Positions 1-10,439 of a stretch of DNA of 64,000 nucleotides are shown in pieces. The notes under the pieces were generated by a model. That model had not been told where the DNA came from, made no database searches, and saw nothing but the letters and a program-made list of their open reading frames with translations. Location: assembly GCF_043290135.1 (NCBI RefSeq), contig NC_134709.1, positions 64,714,556 through 64,778,555 on the forward strand. The letters run 5' to 3'. How positions within the stretch are numbered: the first letter of the stretch is position 1; the number at the start of each line of letters is the position of its first letter. Made by a program: the position numbers and the translations under genes. The stretch comes from Rhipicephalus microplus (lineage: Eukaryota > Arthropoda > Arachnida > Ixodida > Ixodidae).

Positions 1-1341
1 AAGGTTACACAGCATCCTGTATGAGATGTCATCCGGGCCAGTTGACGACGACTTATTACATAAGACGAGCGCAGCATCGAGCTCCTGTGATGTAAACGGT
101 AGATCCATGCGTGGGTCCTGTGAGTGAGGGATATGATTCACTGTATGTAGGCTTGTGTATGCTGTCTGGCCCACGGTCATAGCGCAGAATTCTTCTGCTA
201 CCTCAATTTCGTGCCGGCGATGAAAAAGCGCGAGGGCTTTGAAGGGAAAACGCTGCTCTGGAACAGAACATAGGCCTCGCACAATTCTCCATATCTGAGA
301 CAGTGGTTTATGAGGATCTAGCGACGCACAAAATTTCCTCCATCGTTGGGTGTTTAATTTGTCGAGGCGCCATTGTATCTTCTTTTGGATGCGCCGGGCT
401 GTTTGTAGATCGTCTGCGGAATTGGTGCGTCGGTATCGTCTTTCGGCACGACGGCGGATCGCACGAAGTCGCTCCAGCTCGAGGTCAAATTCAGAGTACT
501 TCGAAGAGCATATTATTGTGCGCATAGCCGCATGGGCAGCTTCCTTAATAGCTTGCTGAAGACCATTGGACAGGCCTTCTTCACAAGCATCCTCAAGTTG
601 AGTTTTGAACACACTCCAATCTATTCTTTGTGTTGTGGTAGAGGAGTACGTGTTCGAAATACCTATAATCTTCAGATAAGTGAGGATGTGGTCGCTTCCG
701 TGTGTTTCAATGTCCAAAAACCACTTTACCCGTGTAGCAAATCGGCGTGAAACAAAAGACAAATCAAGGCAGCTGCTATATGTAGTGCCTCGCAAAAACG
801 TAGGACTGGCGTCATTCAGAAGGACGAGACCATGGCTGGAAACCAATGATGCTAGATGTCGTCCCGTTGAATTAAGCCTTGAGGTTCCCTAGATGGGATG
901 ATGCGCTTTGAAATCCCCGGTGATAACCCACGGACCCGGTTCTGCCCTTAATATGCCGTCTAGATTGTTGGCGTTGAATTGACTTGATGGGGATATATAC
1001 ACACCTAGAAGTGCGAATGTCACCTTTCCTTTTTAAACAGACACGCACACATACTGACTGCCGTCGTGAGGTTGCACTGGCTGGACGACGTAAGTAAGCT
1101 CCCGGCGAATAAATACAACAACCTTGCTACTTTCGATGTTAATTGAGGAGAAAAATGACTCGTAGCCGGATAATCTGATTGGGTGCGATAATTTCAGTTC
1201 ACATATAATCATGATAGGAAATCGGTACGGATGAATGAACTGGCGAAAATCAAATATGCGATATCTCAGACCTCTTGCGTTCCACTGAAAAATCGACGCT
1301 TCTCTGACATCCGGCCGGAACGACTTGTGATTGTCGGCCAT
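1..1341 (-). pseudogene. LINE ORF2, AP-endonuclease part only
   Basis: Starts at an ATG at 1341 (MADNHKSFRPDVREASIFQW). Endonuclease motifs are visible in order: N of QWNARGL, the E region in MIICELKLSHPIRLSGYE, GDFKAHH (catalytic D, with N replaced by K), and SDH close to the end. A stop at about 890 and a frame change after QYVCVSV at 1033 inactivate it. The reverse transcriptase part would lie outside the window. The N-to-K change in the usual GDFNAH motif may be a further inactivating mutation. Confidence 0.75.
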
Positions 1342-1345
1342 GGCT

Positions 1346-2552
1346 TTACTGGAGGCTTGCAAGGACCGGACTCAATGCGTCCAGCACCTGTAGGCCGCTC
1401 CTAGCAGTTGGCATATCTATGCTTGTCAGAAGACTTCTGATGACACTCACAATGGATCGCACCATAGGAATAATTTGACGATCTGCTGATGGAGCCTCGT
1501 CAACAGCAGCATTGGCTTTCACTGGGAGCAGAGAGCGGGAAGGCTGCTCGGAAGGCCGTGCGTTCGCAAGCACCGGCCAGTCTTCCGGGGAGAGAGGCTT
1601 CGCCGGTGGAGGTATTCTTGTACTCTCTGGCTTTCTTCTGGATGTTAATGGTGGTGTAGACCGAAGTTGTGCGTGAATATCACCATGACTGGAGCGCTTC
1701 CGTCGGTGGCGACGTCGACGCCGGATTTTCTGTGAAGATTCTCTATGGGAGGAGTTATTCCTGACCATTTCTTTCAGGATACCCATTTCTTTCTTGAGTC
1801 TTGGGCATTCCTTAGACGGGGCTTCATGCGTACCTCGACAATTGCCACACTTATAAGTTGTTGCACAACAGGTGTCTACCATTGCGCCTCCGCGCACCGG
1901 GGGCATACGGTAGAGTTCGCACAGACGCCCTTGACATAGCCGATCTTGAAACATTTGTGGCACTAAAGCGGCTTTGGGACAAAATGCCGTATCACATGCC
2001 AGAAATGTCCCACCTTGACGTGCGTAGGGATTGAGTCGCCCTTAAAGACTATCTTAACGCAGCGGCTGTTCCCGAGGCGGCTTAAGTGCTTAATGACCAC
2101 TCCTTCGTACGCCGGTTTTATCAGAATAGGTAGATCCGTGTTTGGGATTGCCAAGTCAATGTCGTAAATGACACCTGCAGTGCAGGTCCCAGTCATCGGT
2201 ACGACCGCTCGTACTTTGGCATCTCTAAACTCTGTCATCCTTCGAAGCTTCTCCAGCGTGTCTGCATGTGTTGTGTCAACAGCTAAAACGTTCTTACGTG
2301 TGTTTCGCCGGACCTCTTTAATATCATTCTGTGCTATTCCCTCAAAACAGTGGAAATAGCTTGCCTGTTTAATTTGCGAAGGCTGACGGAAGGATCCACG
2401 GGCATAGAGAAATAAAGGTTAAGAGTGGACGCTCCCGTAGACCCCAGCGGCCCAATCGACCCTAGCACACCTAGTGGTTGGTGAGAGCAAGTGGCGTGCG
2501 CTTCCTGTTTCGGTTTCACTGGCGCAAATTTTGAATTACTTTGCATAACCAA
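1346..2552 (-). pseudogene. LINE ORF1 (gag-like, CCHC zinc knuckles), frameshifted
   Basis: ORF1 of the LINE above. The N-terminal part (2552-2334) reads through LNLYFSMPVDPSVSLRKLNR, a segment that precedes the conserved core in tick LINE ORF1 proteins as I recall them. The core lies at 2238-1966 and ends RHFVPKPL followed by TAG. The zinc knuckles follow in two different frames at 1960-1790. A basic arginine-rich tract (QKIRRRRRHRRKRSS) at about 1735-1680 would suit RNA binding. At least two frame changes and several stops show that it is a dead copy. In a live element the protein would package LINE RNA; that role is inferred from the family. Confidence 0.75.
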
Positions 2553-4099
2553 CGTTTGGCTATGACGAAAGTTCAGGATTTCAGACCACTATTCATCGCC
2601 CAAATGGATAGTTTTTGTAGGTCGTTTTGATTTAGCGATTCCCTGTTTTGTTTTGTTCAGTGGTTCGTACGAATCGGTCGTGACGTAATTTTTATTTCGA
2701 TTAAGTTATAATAAAAAGAGATGCAGGTAATGATAATTCACTACGGTTTTATTCATCGCGCTTGTGTTTTTCTTTTGGAACGAGTGATCAATGTATATAT
2801 CAGTCAAAGAGACAGAGTATCCGTAATGTTTTATTCAAAGGCAAGGTAGAGTCTGAGAATATAAAAAAAAACAATCTGACAAAGGTACACAACAAATGCA
2901 TCTCGCCTTACAAATAAGTTGTAACATATACAGAGAGAACACAGACAACGCACACATCGCTAGAGTTGGCAGAAGCCGAGAAGCTGGTGAAGTATGACAC
3001 ACCGGGCCAGTGGGTAAGTAAGGATCTATGGCAAAAACACAGCGCACAATGCTGATGAAGAAGGAAGAAGTGACATATACACAGCAATGAAGTCGCGAAT
3101 CACGCCTGGGGTTAACCGAAATAATGCATATAAAAAAAGAGCACACAGAAACCACATGACACAATATAGCAGAAAGGCAAAGGTGCAGTGTGCTGGCTGT
3201 GCTTAAGAACAGCTAGTCCAAAATGAAAAAAAGCAGACTTGATGCCTGCTTGTCCTCAGAAAGGTAGGGCTTTGCAGCTTGCTCACTACGTGAAAGACAA
3301 ACTTTATGCTACAACACTGGCAGGTTTTGTGGCTTTTGTTATGCGTCGCCTTCATCAAAAACTTAAGATCCCAAGTGATATGCGTCTGGGTGTTGCTGTG
3401 ACGCTTGCGAGCTAAAATAGATTGTAGTCATCACTTATCCAGAATTGTGGACCTTAATTGGTACTACGAGAGCGGTATTACAGGGCTAATAAATAGCAGA
3501 AGGAAACCACTTTGGCTCATTATTTTTCGCAAAGGCTCTACATCGTACGTTATCACTCAAAAGCTATATAAAAATAAAATGGCAGCGTCCACAGCCCCAT
3601 CAAACGCTACAAGTCTGAGTATTCTTTTGAAAATTTTGATGGGCGAGATGAGGAGGTTGATGAGAAGCTAAAATACGAAAAGCGTGATAACGTGAACCGT
3701 GCCCACTTCATACTGTGTTCCTTACCCGCTCGAAGACATTTCAACAAGCGGTTTTGTTATCGATATATTACTTGAGCTAGAGAGATAAAGCATACACAGT
3801 GACCAAGCGAGCCACAGTAAAGCGTACAGTTCGCCCGCATTTGCTACAAAAATACAGACAGGATACCCAACATTCTTTTTAAGGTTATGCAAATCACTTC
3901 GAGCGAATACACAGTGTCCCTACTCCTCATAGCGGGTAACCTAAACAATGTATGCAACGAAGGAGTGGCTAGTCCAGTTGAGCTGAATATAAGCATATAA
4001 GACCATAATGAAGTCTGCTGTAACGAAGTAATAACATAACAAAGCTATTGCAGGATTCGGCTCAACTCGAATACTTTAGTGTAAACCCGCCGCTAATTG
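2553..4099. other. Stretch without recognisable gene
   Basis: AT-rich sequence between the LINE and the P-element transposase. Open frames are short and their translations carry no motif I recognise. The left end of the P-type transposon presumably lies somewhere in 3.2-4.1 kb, but I could not identify its terminal inverted repeat by eye. Confidence 0.4.
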
Positions 4100-6261
4100 C
4101 TAACCTTTGAACTTGTCAAGCTGTATGCCTGAGATTGAAGACTGGAACCTAACCCTATCTAAGTTTCGGTTCACAAAACGCACATGCCAACATAAACGAA
4201 CCCGGCAAAACATTTTCAGAAACTTCGCGCGACACCCAGCAGAGCAGAAATGAAAATCGCCAACACTTGACAGATGGTGAAACAAAACATCGCACACTTT
4301 CAGGTGATGTGCAGTGGCCTCAATTATGGCAAGAAAGTGAGATTCAAGTTGTTGCACGTATGCAAAAGCTGCTTCTGATGGCACAGTGAGATTCCCAAAA
4401 AGTTTGCTGGGGGCGTGGTATGCTTTGAGCATTGTGAAATACTGGTGGGTACCCTTAAGCGTCTCATTGTCGTCTTTCAGTAACTGTGGGCAACTGCAAC
4501 CGTCACATGCATTCCGAAGGAAGTGTTTGATGAGAAAACCAGCTACATATTATGCAGCGGAGTCATCGATAATATGGGAGTGAACGTTTGTCGCAAGTTC
4601 AGAGGGATCGTCTAGAGCGGGAAAGTCGTCAGGCTGTGGCTGTGCACACTCCTCATTATCCACAAGAGACGCACTGGTGAGGGAGAATGGCGAGAGCTGC
4701 TCCTGGAGGAGGTGACATTCATCATCCTCGACATTTCCGTATTCTGACAGCTTGAAGAGTTTTCTTATACAGATGTGCTTTAGGCCACAAATAAATTGTG
4801 CTACATTGGGGTTGGTGTTGCAACCCTGTTTTTGCCTAATGTGGCCAAATATGTTCTCCAGAGGGTCCTGTTGAAGCCTGCGTGTTAACAGGTATTCAAA
4901 ATTGTAATTTTTGGAGAGGTCGTCCCATAGTTGACAAATTGCCTGACTTGTAATTTGCCAACCTACGATGGTTTGTGGTTGACGTCTGCCAACAAACTGC
5001 CATGATGCAATCTAGAGAAGCTGGCCTCGGAGGAAGTCAATCAGCTCTGAATCATTTTTCATGATTGCATGCCGCAGCTTTTGCGAAGTTCTGTTTTTAC
5101 TCGAGCTGTTCAAGGCATCGAAAATCCTGTCCATACGGTCACAAAATTGAGCTGTAGTGATGGCCGAGGCAGGCAGCACCTTCGCATACACCAATGCCGT
5201 GATAGCAATCCAAACTGATGCACTGAAGACCTGAGTTGCTCTGCTGACCTTCATATTAGAAAAGGTTTCTGATGAACGTGCCGTTCAGTCAACTTTGGAG
5301 CCAATCGCAACCGCAACTCATGTGAGGATTGGTAAAGGCTTACAATGTGCGACCAGTTAACGATGTCATCCCCAATGTATAACTTGTGTGCTGGGACATT
5401 ATTGCGCGTTGTTTTAATTAAATGCGGACCATCAAAAATGTAATATACCCGCTCACCATTAACTTCAAAAAAAAGGCTTTGCTACAGTCACTCTTAGTTG
5501 GTTAGCGAGACTTACATTTGAACTGCCCTGGTCACAAACGACTGCTTTCACTGCAATATTAATGCTCCTAAGCTCCAAAATGAGTGACACCAGCAAGTTA
5601 TGCATAACAGATGATGGTGTTGATGTGTGCCCTATAGTAAAAGCAACCGGTTGAACCCACTTTCTCGAAATGCCAACAAGAAGAAAAACCAGTGCTCGAT
5701 CAGCGATGGTTGAAGTGCGATGAGTGCCATCATCTGTAAAACCCTGGACAACGTCTCTTGCAGCATCATAGTACAAATTCTTTTTGAGTGCTATTTCGTC
5801 GAAAACTAAAGCGCACACTCGGTCCCGTTCATTCCAAGCTTGAGTATTTGTTACAATGGAAGAAAGGATTCCTGGAATTATGCCTGGAGTCATCTTTACA
5901 TTAGCTAGCCACTTCCTTAATGAACGCCGGGAGGGCAAAGAAAAATATGGAGCCAGAAATCGGTATGCTCGCGGACCTCGGAAGTTTAAGTGAAGAGCAA
6001 ATTTCTTGAACCACACGGGAAACCGCTTGCCCTTGCGTTTGGGCCTCAAGCGAACATGTGCAGAAAGAAGTTTAAAAACCTCCTCGGTGACGTGCGGTCG
6101 GATAACTTCAAGGGCCTTTGAAGTCGATGACGGTGCTTGGTGAGGCTGTCTTCGCAGTCTTTTGATAGTTTTCCGCTGTGCTGCTACTTTGGCTTGCAGA
6201 TGTTTAATGGTTTGCTCGTACTTCATTGATGGAGACATTGTCGCTGGCACACAGGAACGCA
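4100..6261 (-). pseudogene. P-type transposase main exon, frameshifted and with stops
   Basis: Opens after TTTATTGCAG in phase 1. A coiled coil (MKYEQTIKHLQAKVAAQRKT) is followed by a second DNA-binding-like region (RKWLANVKMTPGI) and the catalytic fold: VFDEI near 5805, VCDQGSSN near 5525, DGPHLIKTTRNN near 5420 and QDPLENIFGHIRQ near 4860. These would hold the acidic triad of P transposases. A frame change at the A/T run 5466-5475, another near 5262, TAG near 5012 and TAA near 4557 separate otherwise conserved blocks. The far C-terminus (YVAGFLIKHFL, then a block ending QLDKFKG) ends with TAG near 4100. The open blocks between lesions suggest fairly recent decay. Confidence 0.85.
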
Positions 6262-6555
6262 CTGCAATAAACAAAAAAATGGATGTAAAAGCGAAGAACA
6301 ACTAATCCCATACGAGCACTTTCCTCGCTCTTTCAGACCCAAGGTGCACAACTTTCTGTGGTGCAAAGTTTTCGATTCCACTACCTAAAAACAAACCATT
6401 CACAATGTTGACAATGCACAAAAAAAAAAAATCACTGAGAGCCCACCCTTACATTTTGTAAGTGCACACGTAGTGTCCTTTTGAGGATAGTTTCCTCAGA
6501 ATGTCCTAAACATAAAATAGCACATTAAAAACAGCTGCAATAAAAGCATAGTCAC

Positions 6556-6696
6556 CATTTTCTCTAGGGCACTCAGGCGTGGAGCTGTTGGCGGAGACGT
6601 CTTCTGGAGGATTTTGTGAAGCTTGTTCAGTGCCTCGGACAGTGCTGTCGGAACAATCTTGCGAGCGGCCTGCGGAAGTCTCTATATCAATCCACT
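6556..6696 (-). CDS. P-type transposase exon 5 (linker)
   Basis: Acceptor ACACCAG, donor AAATG followed by GTGACT, phase 1 on both sides (141 nt). It reads EWIDIETSAGRSQDCSD and ends TPECPREN. Acidic and low in complexity, with no domain. The phase match to exons 4 and 6 is the main support. Confidence 0.5.
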
Positions 6697-6724
6697 CTGG
6701 TGTTGAAGTGAACATACAACTTAC

Positions 6725-6952
6725 CGGTCACACAAGTTCCTTTTGTGACAGCTGAATGACTGGTTAAAGTTTTCTCCGGCAAGACGAAGTCAGCGGAAAT
6801 TCTTTCACCAGCTACAAGGGAGCTGCCACCTGCAGAGGTTTGGTCAACAGTCAATTTCGGTAAAAAAAAAGAAATCGCGACACTGAACGCACCCTGTTCA
6901 TCGGGGCACCTCAATGTGTGGGAGCCGCTTTTTGAAGCCTCTACCGCAGGTC
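6725..6952 (-). CDS. P-type transposase exon 4 (linker)
   Basis: Acceptor TTTCTTCAG at 6953 and donor GTAAGT below 6725, phase 1 on both sides (228 nt). The translation is serine/threonine-rich without a recognised domain (PAVEASKSGSHTLRCPDEQG, later DFVLPEKTLTSHSA). It may in fact be two exons separated by a short intron beginning at the GTGCCC near 6909; the continuous reading is open. Confidence 0.45.
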
Positions 6953-7023
6953 CTGAAGAAATGAAATTACGACAATGTATCAGTAAGAGGCTTAAAGTAA
7001 CACAAACTGAAGCTCATCCACAC

Positions 7024-7083
7024 CTTGCAGTGCAGCTTCTGCAGCCATGTCACAGTCACTACTTGAAGCGACGCTCAGAGAAC
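7024..7083 (-). CDS. P-type transposase exon 3 (linker)
   Basis: A 60-nt exon bounded by an acceptor (ATATATGCAG) and a donor (CTGCAAG then GTGTGG), phase 1 on both sides. It reads SLSVASSSDCDMAAEAALQ. It has no domain and sits between the THAP domain and the catalytic region. It is assigned because both sites and the phase fit the neighbouring exons. Confidence 0.5.
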
Positions 7084-7540
7084 CTGCATATATGTGCAGT
7101 TGGTACAAGTTACAAAGCTTGTAGCATGGGGAAACTTAAACAGCTCTTTCAAACGCATAAATTGGTCGAACGTGGAAGAAAAGAGAAGGCACCAACTAGG
7201 AAACAAGTAATTTGTGATTTTTGGAATTATCAACAGTGTCAGCTTTCACCGATGAAAGGTATATGTACATGTGCACTCAGGCTTGAAGATAACGTGAAAT
7301 AGCCCTTTAAAGTCTTTTAAAACAAGTTGCACAGGTCAAGAGCATCAAAAAACGACAGAAATGTAAAGCTGCTGTTAGGACGGTAATAGCCCACAATTCA
7401 CAAAATTTAAGTCTTTCCAAGTGTTACTTCTATAGTGAGGCTTCTCCATCGGCTACAAAGATCTTCACGGTTAACTGTCGCCACTGATTCAATACAAGTG
7501 GCTGCTATTGCACATATTTGAGTTTCAGTCAATCACTTAC

Positions 7541-7716
7541 ATGGTGCAGCTGGTTGCACACTGGGAACAGCCATTCTTGTAAGCCTTGTGTGCCCAGGGT
7601 CCATGAAACTTTGAGCAGTAAAATGGTCGCTACAAACTCTGTACGTTGCGTACAATGGGCTGGCCGGCTTACTAAGGAGATCATCGCGTCCAGCATACTG
7701 CATCCATGCTTTCATC
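7541..7716 (-). CDS. P-type transposase exon 2: second half of THAP domain
   Basis: After an acceptor reading CCAATGCAG it continues MKAWMQYAGRDDLL, then VCSDHF (the C and H that complete the C2CH zinc site) and TRMAVPSV, equivalent to the AVPT-type end of THAP domains. It leaves through CACCAT followed by GTAAGT in phase 1. Together with exon 1 this gives a THAP domain of normal length, about 90 residues, which should bind the transposon ends. Confidence 0.8.
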
Positions 7717-7845
7717 CTGCATTGGCAATGAACTATCAGCTGAAAGGGGAAGTGCTTGAATAGTGATTTTTTATTGTTACCCTCACTGAGCAAGTACGAA
7801 CAGTAAGCCTAAAGACATGCAAACCATAGAAAAGCTTTAACACAC

Positions 7846-7961
7846 CTGCCGTCCCGTGGTATGCGGAAGAAACTCGTCCCAGGCTTCTTGTGGGTTCTGC
7901 CATTGTTGAAGCACCACGATACACAGCAGTAGCTGCCGTAGCTTGGACCGCCGGACGGCAT
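7846..7961 (-). CDS. P-type transposase exon 1: first half of THAP domain
   Basis: Begins at an ATG at 7961 and reads MPSGGPSYGSYCCVSWCFNN and on through KKPGTSFFRIPRDG. This supplies the first two zinc ligands (C-x2-4-C) and the FFRIPRD turn typical of THAP domains. It ends with a GT donor (GGCAG followed by GTGTGT) in phase 2. Joined to exon 2, the split codon gives arginine. Confidence 0.8.
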
Positions 7962-9255
7962 GGCGTCAGCGTGGTCTGAAAATGTTAGTAGGTGGATGCT
8001 TCGCTGTCAAATTACGAAAAAGATATTTGCACGTCATAAGTGTACCAACAAACCCTTTTGAATGATTAGCTAATCGATGCACAATACAAAACCAGTGATA
8101 CATCTCTGACCCATAAAACTCTGACTTGCAAAGATATACGTCAAGACCACGTACAAAGATCTTCAGAAGTTTCCAGGCCGCTATCCCTTGTAATGCAATG
8201 GTATCGCGGCCTGGGAACTTTAGAACAACTTCGTACGTACGCAGTATCAGCAGTCCCTTGGGAAGAAAAATCGTAGTTGAAATTTATGCGGTAAAATTAT
8301 ATTGGAAACGTCAAAAACATTTGTGAGCAGCTTGCACTAGTGGCACAAGGCTAGCGAAAAAACGAAGATGATGGCCACTTGGCTAGTCCAGTATTGCCTC
8401 CGGCACACCAAGAATTATTCGTGTTCCGAGCCTTCGGGAAACGCGTCGTGAAGCATGCGAGGCCCACCGAATGCTTCTCAATATTTTGCACCGAGCCTAT
8501 GACCTAGCTGCCCAGCTACGCTCAGCGCACAGACGCTCGCGTCCGTGGCAGACGCAGCACGCGTCGCCTCGGCTTGACGCCGTGCCGCCTTTGCTATACT
8601 GCATACGTTGCACAATGTTCCCGTCTAGCCGCCGCATAGAGCCACAAACTTTCTTTTTAGCGAACCTCCCAGTCCTTACAAGCTTCAGAAAAAGGTTACA
8701 ACTGCGTGAATGAGACGCCACGTAAGAAACAAACTCGCACACTCGAAGCGCAACGTGTGAGTGTGCATCTTTCTATGTTTGTTGCATGGTGTCTTAATCG
8801 CGCAAGTGTAACCGTTTTCTGAAAAAATGACCCAACAAGACCAACAACATGTCATTCAACAAGCTTCGCTTGAAAACGTGCCTCACCTGTTATCTCACGC
8901 ACGAAAACGCCGACGCAGCCGACGTTGACGAAAGCGACGAAAGCTTCTCGCTGTCCACGGAGGTCGCTGTCAGTCATGCATGGGCTTGTCGCTGGGTAGA
9001 TGGTGTTTATGACAGTACGGCTGAAGAAAAATAATCGCGTAAGGTGTCTTGAATAAATTGTTTTTATGTAAAAAGAACATACCAAATTTGGGCGTATAAT
9101 TATTATTTTGTAAAAACAATTTTGTTGCATTGATTATAACTGTTTTTTTTGCGCTTGCGCCCTCTGACGTTTGGTGAGAGCACTAGTTCGTTACGTAGTC
9201 GTGACGCACTTCCTAAGGCCAGGTTTCGCGGAGTGTCCGCTCTTGTCTTCTTTCT
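7962..9255. other. Stretch without recognisable gene
   Basis: Contains the upstream region and probably the right end of the P-type transposon, then unassigned sequence. Open frames at 8471-8742 and 8849-9130 overlap on opposite strands, show no motif and look like chance. Confidence 0.35.
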
Positions 9256-9612
9256 CTATGCCACGGGCATGAAGAGAATGGTATGCGGCCAGCGTTCTCT
9301 CCTTGCCTTCACGGTTGACGTGCTTGCTGGTGATGACGTCTTGATGAGCCTCCTTTTGGCCTTGCGGCTCATCACAGACACGAAGCTGCCATCTGATGAG
9401 TCGTCACCGTCGATTGAGTAGATGTCCGTGTCTTCACAGGAGCTGCACCAAGAGCCTCGTTTCCTTGCGGAGCTTACAAATGTTGAGCTGTAGCCAGACG
9501 GGCCAGCAGTTGGTTCTTCGTCCATGGGCACGAGAGCAGGAGCATCTCTTGAGCCGTCGCTGGTGATGGACCATGAGCCTTCAGCCACAGAAGAGCTTGA
9601 GGGTGCCGACAT
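9256..9612 (-). pseudogene. Fragment resembling the N-terminal region of a LINE ORF1
   Basis: From the ATG at 9612 the minus strand reads MSAPSSSSVAEGSWS, an acidic serine-rich stretch (DDSSDGSFVSVMSRKAKRRL) and ends WPHTILFMPVA followed by TAG. An acidic tract, then SRKAKRRL, then a WPHT..F.P block is what I recall at the start of ORF1 in tick Jockey/I-type LINEs. Nothing downstream of that block follows, so it is a truncated fragment. The alternative is an unrelated low-complexity host exon. Confidence 0.4.
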
Positions 9613-10188
9613 TTTACCACGTGGGCCTGTAGAAGTCGCCGCTGCCATCGCCACAAGGTGGGACGCAGAGAGCGTCCCAGGAATTGTGGAAAATATAACG
9701 AAAAACAGTAGTGACAGACTCGTTCTATCACTAAGTAACTTCGTCGTCGTCCCTCCACGTACCTGCAAATCGACGCTATGCGAAGCATGTGGAGAAAAGG
9801 TGACCGTCTTGCACTTTTTTATTTATCGACACGTCATGAAATAATGCTAAATATATGTACACATGTTGCACGCACAGACATATGTTGAAGAGTTGCAGAT
9901 GTTTATATAACCAGTTGTTTGCAATTGTGCAACAATGTCAACTGGAACATGCGTATTAGAAACACCAGAAGCTGATATGAAGCGTTGATGCTAGCGAAGA
10001 TGCTGGCCCCGGAACCTGCTACATAAATCTATCTCGGCGCATGGCACCTAACCGCAATTGACGTAAACTCGACGTGATGACTTGATCAAAGGAGTACATA
10101 TGTAATGCTTAGAAAATTGTGTAGGCAGCACTGTAACCATGCACTATTGACGTTTCACCAAGGTTAGCGTCTATTTGAAAAGTAGTTT
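9613..10188. other. Stretch without recognisable gene
   Basis: AT-rich sequence with no open frame of interest and no repeat I recognise. Confidence 0.3.
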
Positions 10189-10262
10189 TGAGACCTGGAG
10201 TAGCTCTGTGGTAAAAGGCTTCATTGCCACGCAAAATGCATTGGGTTCGATTTCCACTGAGA
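10189..10262 (+). mobile_element. tRNA-like head of a second SINE type
   Basis: GTAGCTCTGTGGTAAAAGG resembles a box A and TGGGTTCGATTTCC, about 35 nt further on, a box B, spaced as in a tRNA. The pairing needed for a functional tRNA is not obvious and there is no anticodon arm I would trust. Most likely a tRNA-derived SINE different from the abundant Ruka-like one. Confidence 0.5.
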
Positions 10263-10439
10263 CTCTCAAATTTATTATGTTCTATCGTCGGGGGCTCAAC
10301 CCTGCCTATGTGAGGTTTTTCTTAACACTGACATTTATTCTATGCCTTCATTGGATCGACGATACCGATGCAGGTATTGCTTAACGCTCACGCGTTAAAA
10401 TTGTCCATGTGTGTTCTCGATGTTCCTAGGTATAAATAC

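Larger units (their letters stand above)
1..2552 (-). mobile_element. Decayed non-LTR retrotransposon (LINE), ORF1 plus start of ORF2, cut by the window start
   Basis: Read on the minus strand, a degenerate ORF1 runs from about 2552 to 1346 and an ORF2 from an ATG at 1341 to the window edge. ORF1 carries the conserved LINE block GVIYDIDLAIPNTDLPILIK and then two zinc-knuckle clusters (CHKCFKIGYVKGVC, followed by C..C..H..C around TYKCGNCRGTHEAPSKEC). Frameshifts and a stop after FVPKPL break it. ORF2 starts with an AP-endonuclease fold: IFQWNARGLR, then VVFIRRELTYV, GPWVITGDFKAHHP at about 920-950 and HGSDHI at about 690. A TAG interrupts it at about 890. The ORF1 with CCHC knuckles plus AP endonuclease is typical of the Jockey/I group of LINEs; the exact clade is not settled here. 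The copy is not autonomous. Confidence 0.85.
4100..7961 (-). mobile_element. P-element superfamily DNA transposon (THAP domain plus P-type transposase), decayed
   Basis: The minus strand encodes an N-terminal THAP DNA-binding domain split over two exons, a low-complexity linker over three short exons, and a long exon with coiled-coil and P-element transposase motifs. Landmarks are CCVSWCFNN and VCSDHF (THAP), LVFDEI, VCDQGSSN, DGPHLIKTTRNN and QDPLENIFGHIRQ, all characteristic of P-element/THAP9-type transposases. Splice sites and phases agree through the first six exons. The long exon then has frameshifts near 5470 and 5262 and stops near 5012 and 4557, so the element is dead. Terminal inverted repeats and the 8-bp target duplication expected for this superfamily were not found by eye. 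Confidence 0.88.

Noticed and set aside
1..9612. One LINE split by insertion of the P-type transposon
   Set aside because: The fragment at 9.26-9.61 kb and the LINE at 1-2.55 kb both include the region around the ..F.MPV motif, so they overlap instead of being complementary; they look like separate copies.
9474..9844. Overlapping frames around 9.5-9.84 kb on both strands
   Set aside because: Shadows of the LINE ORF1-like fragment in other frames; no motifs of their own.
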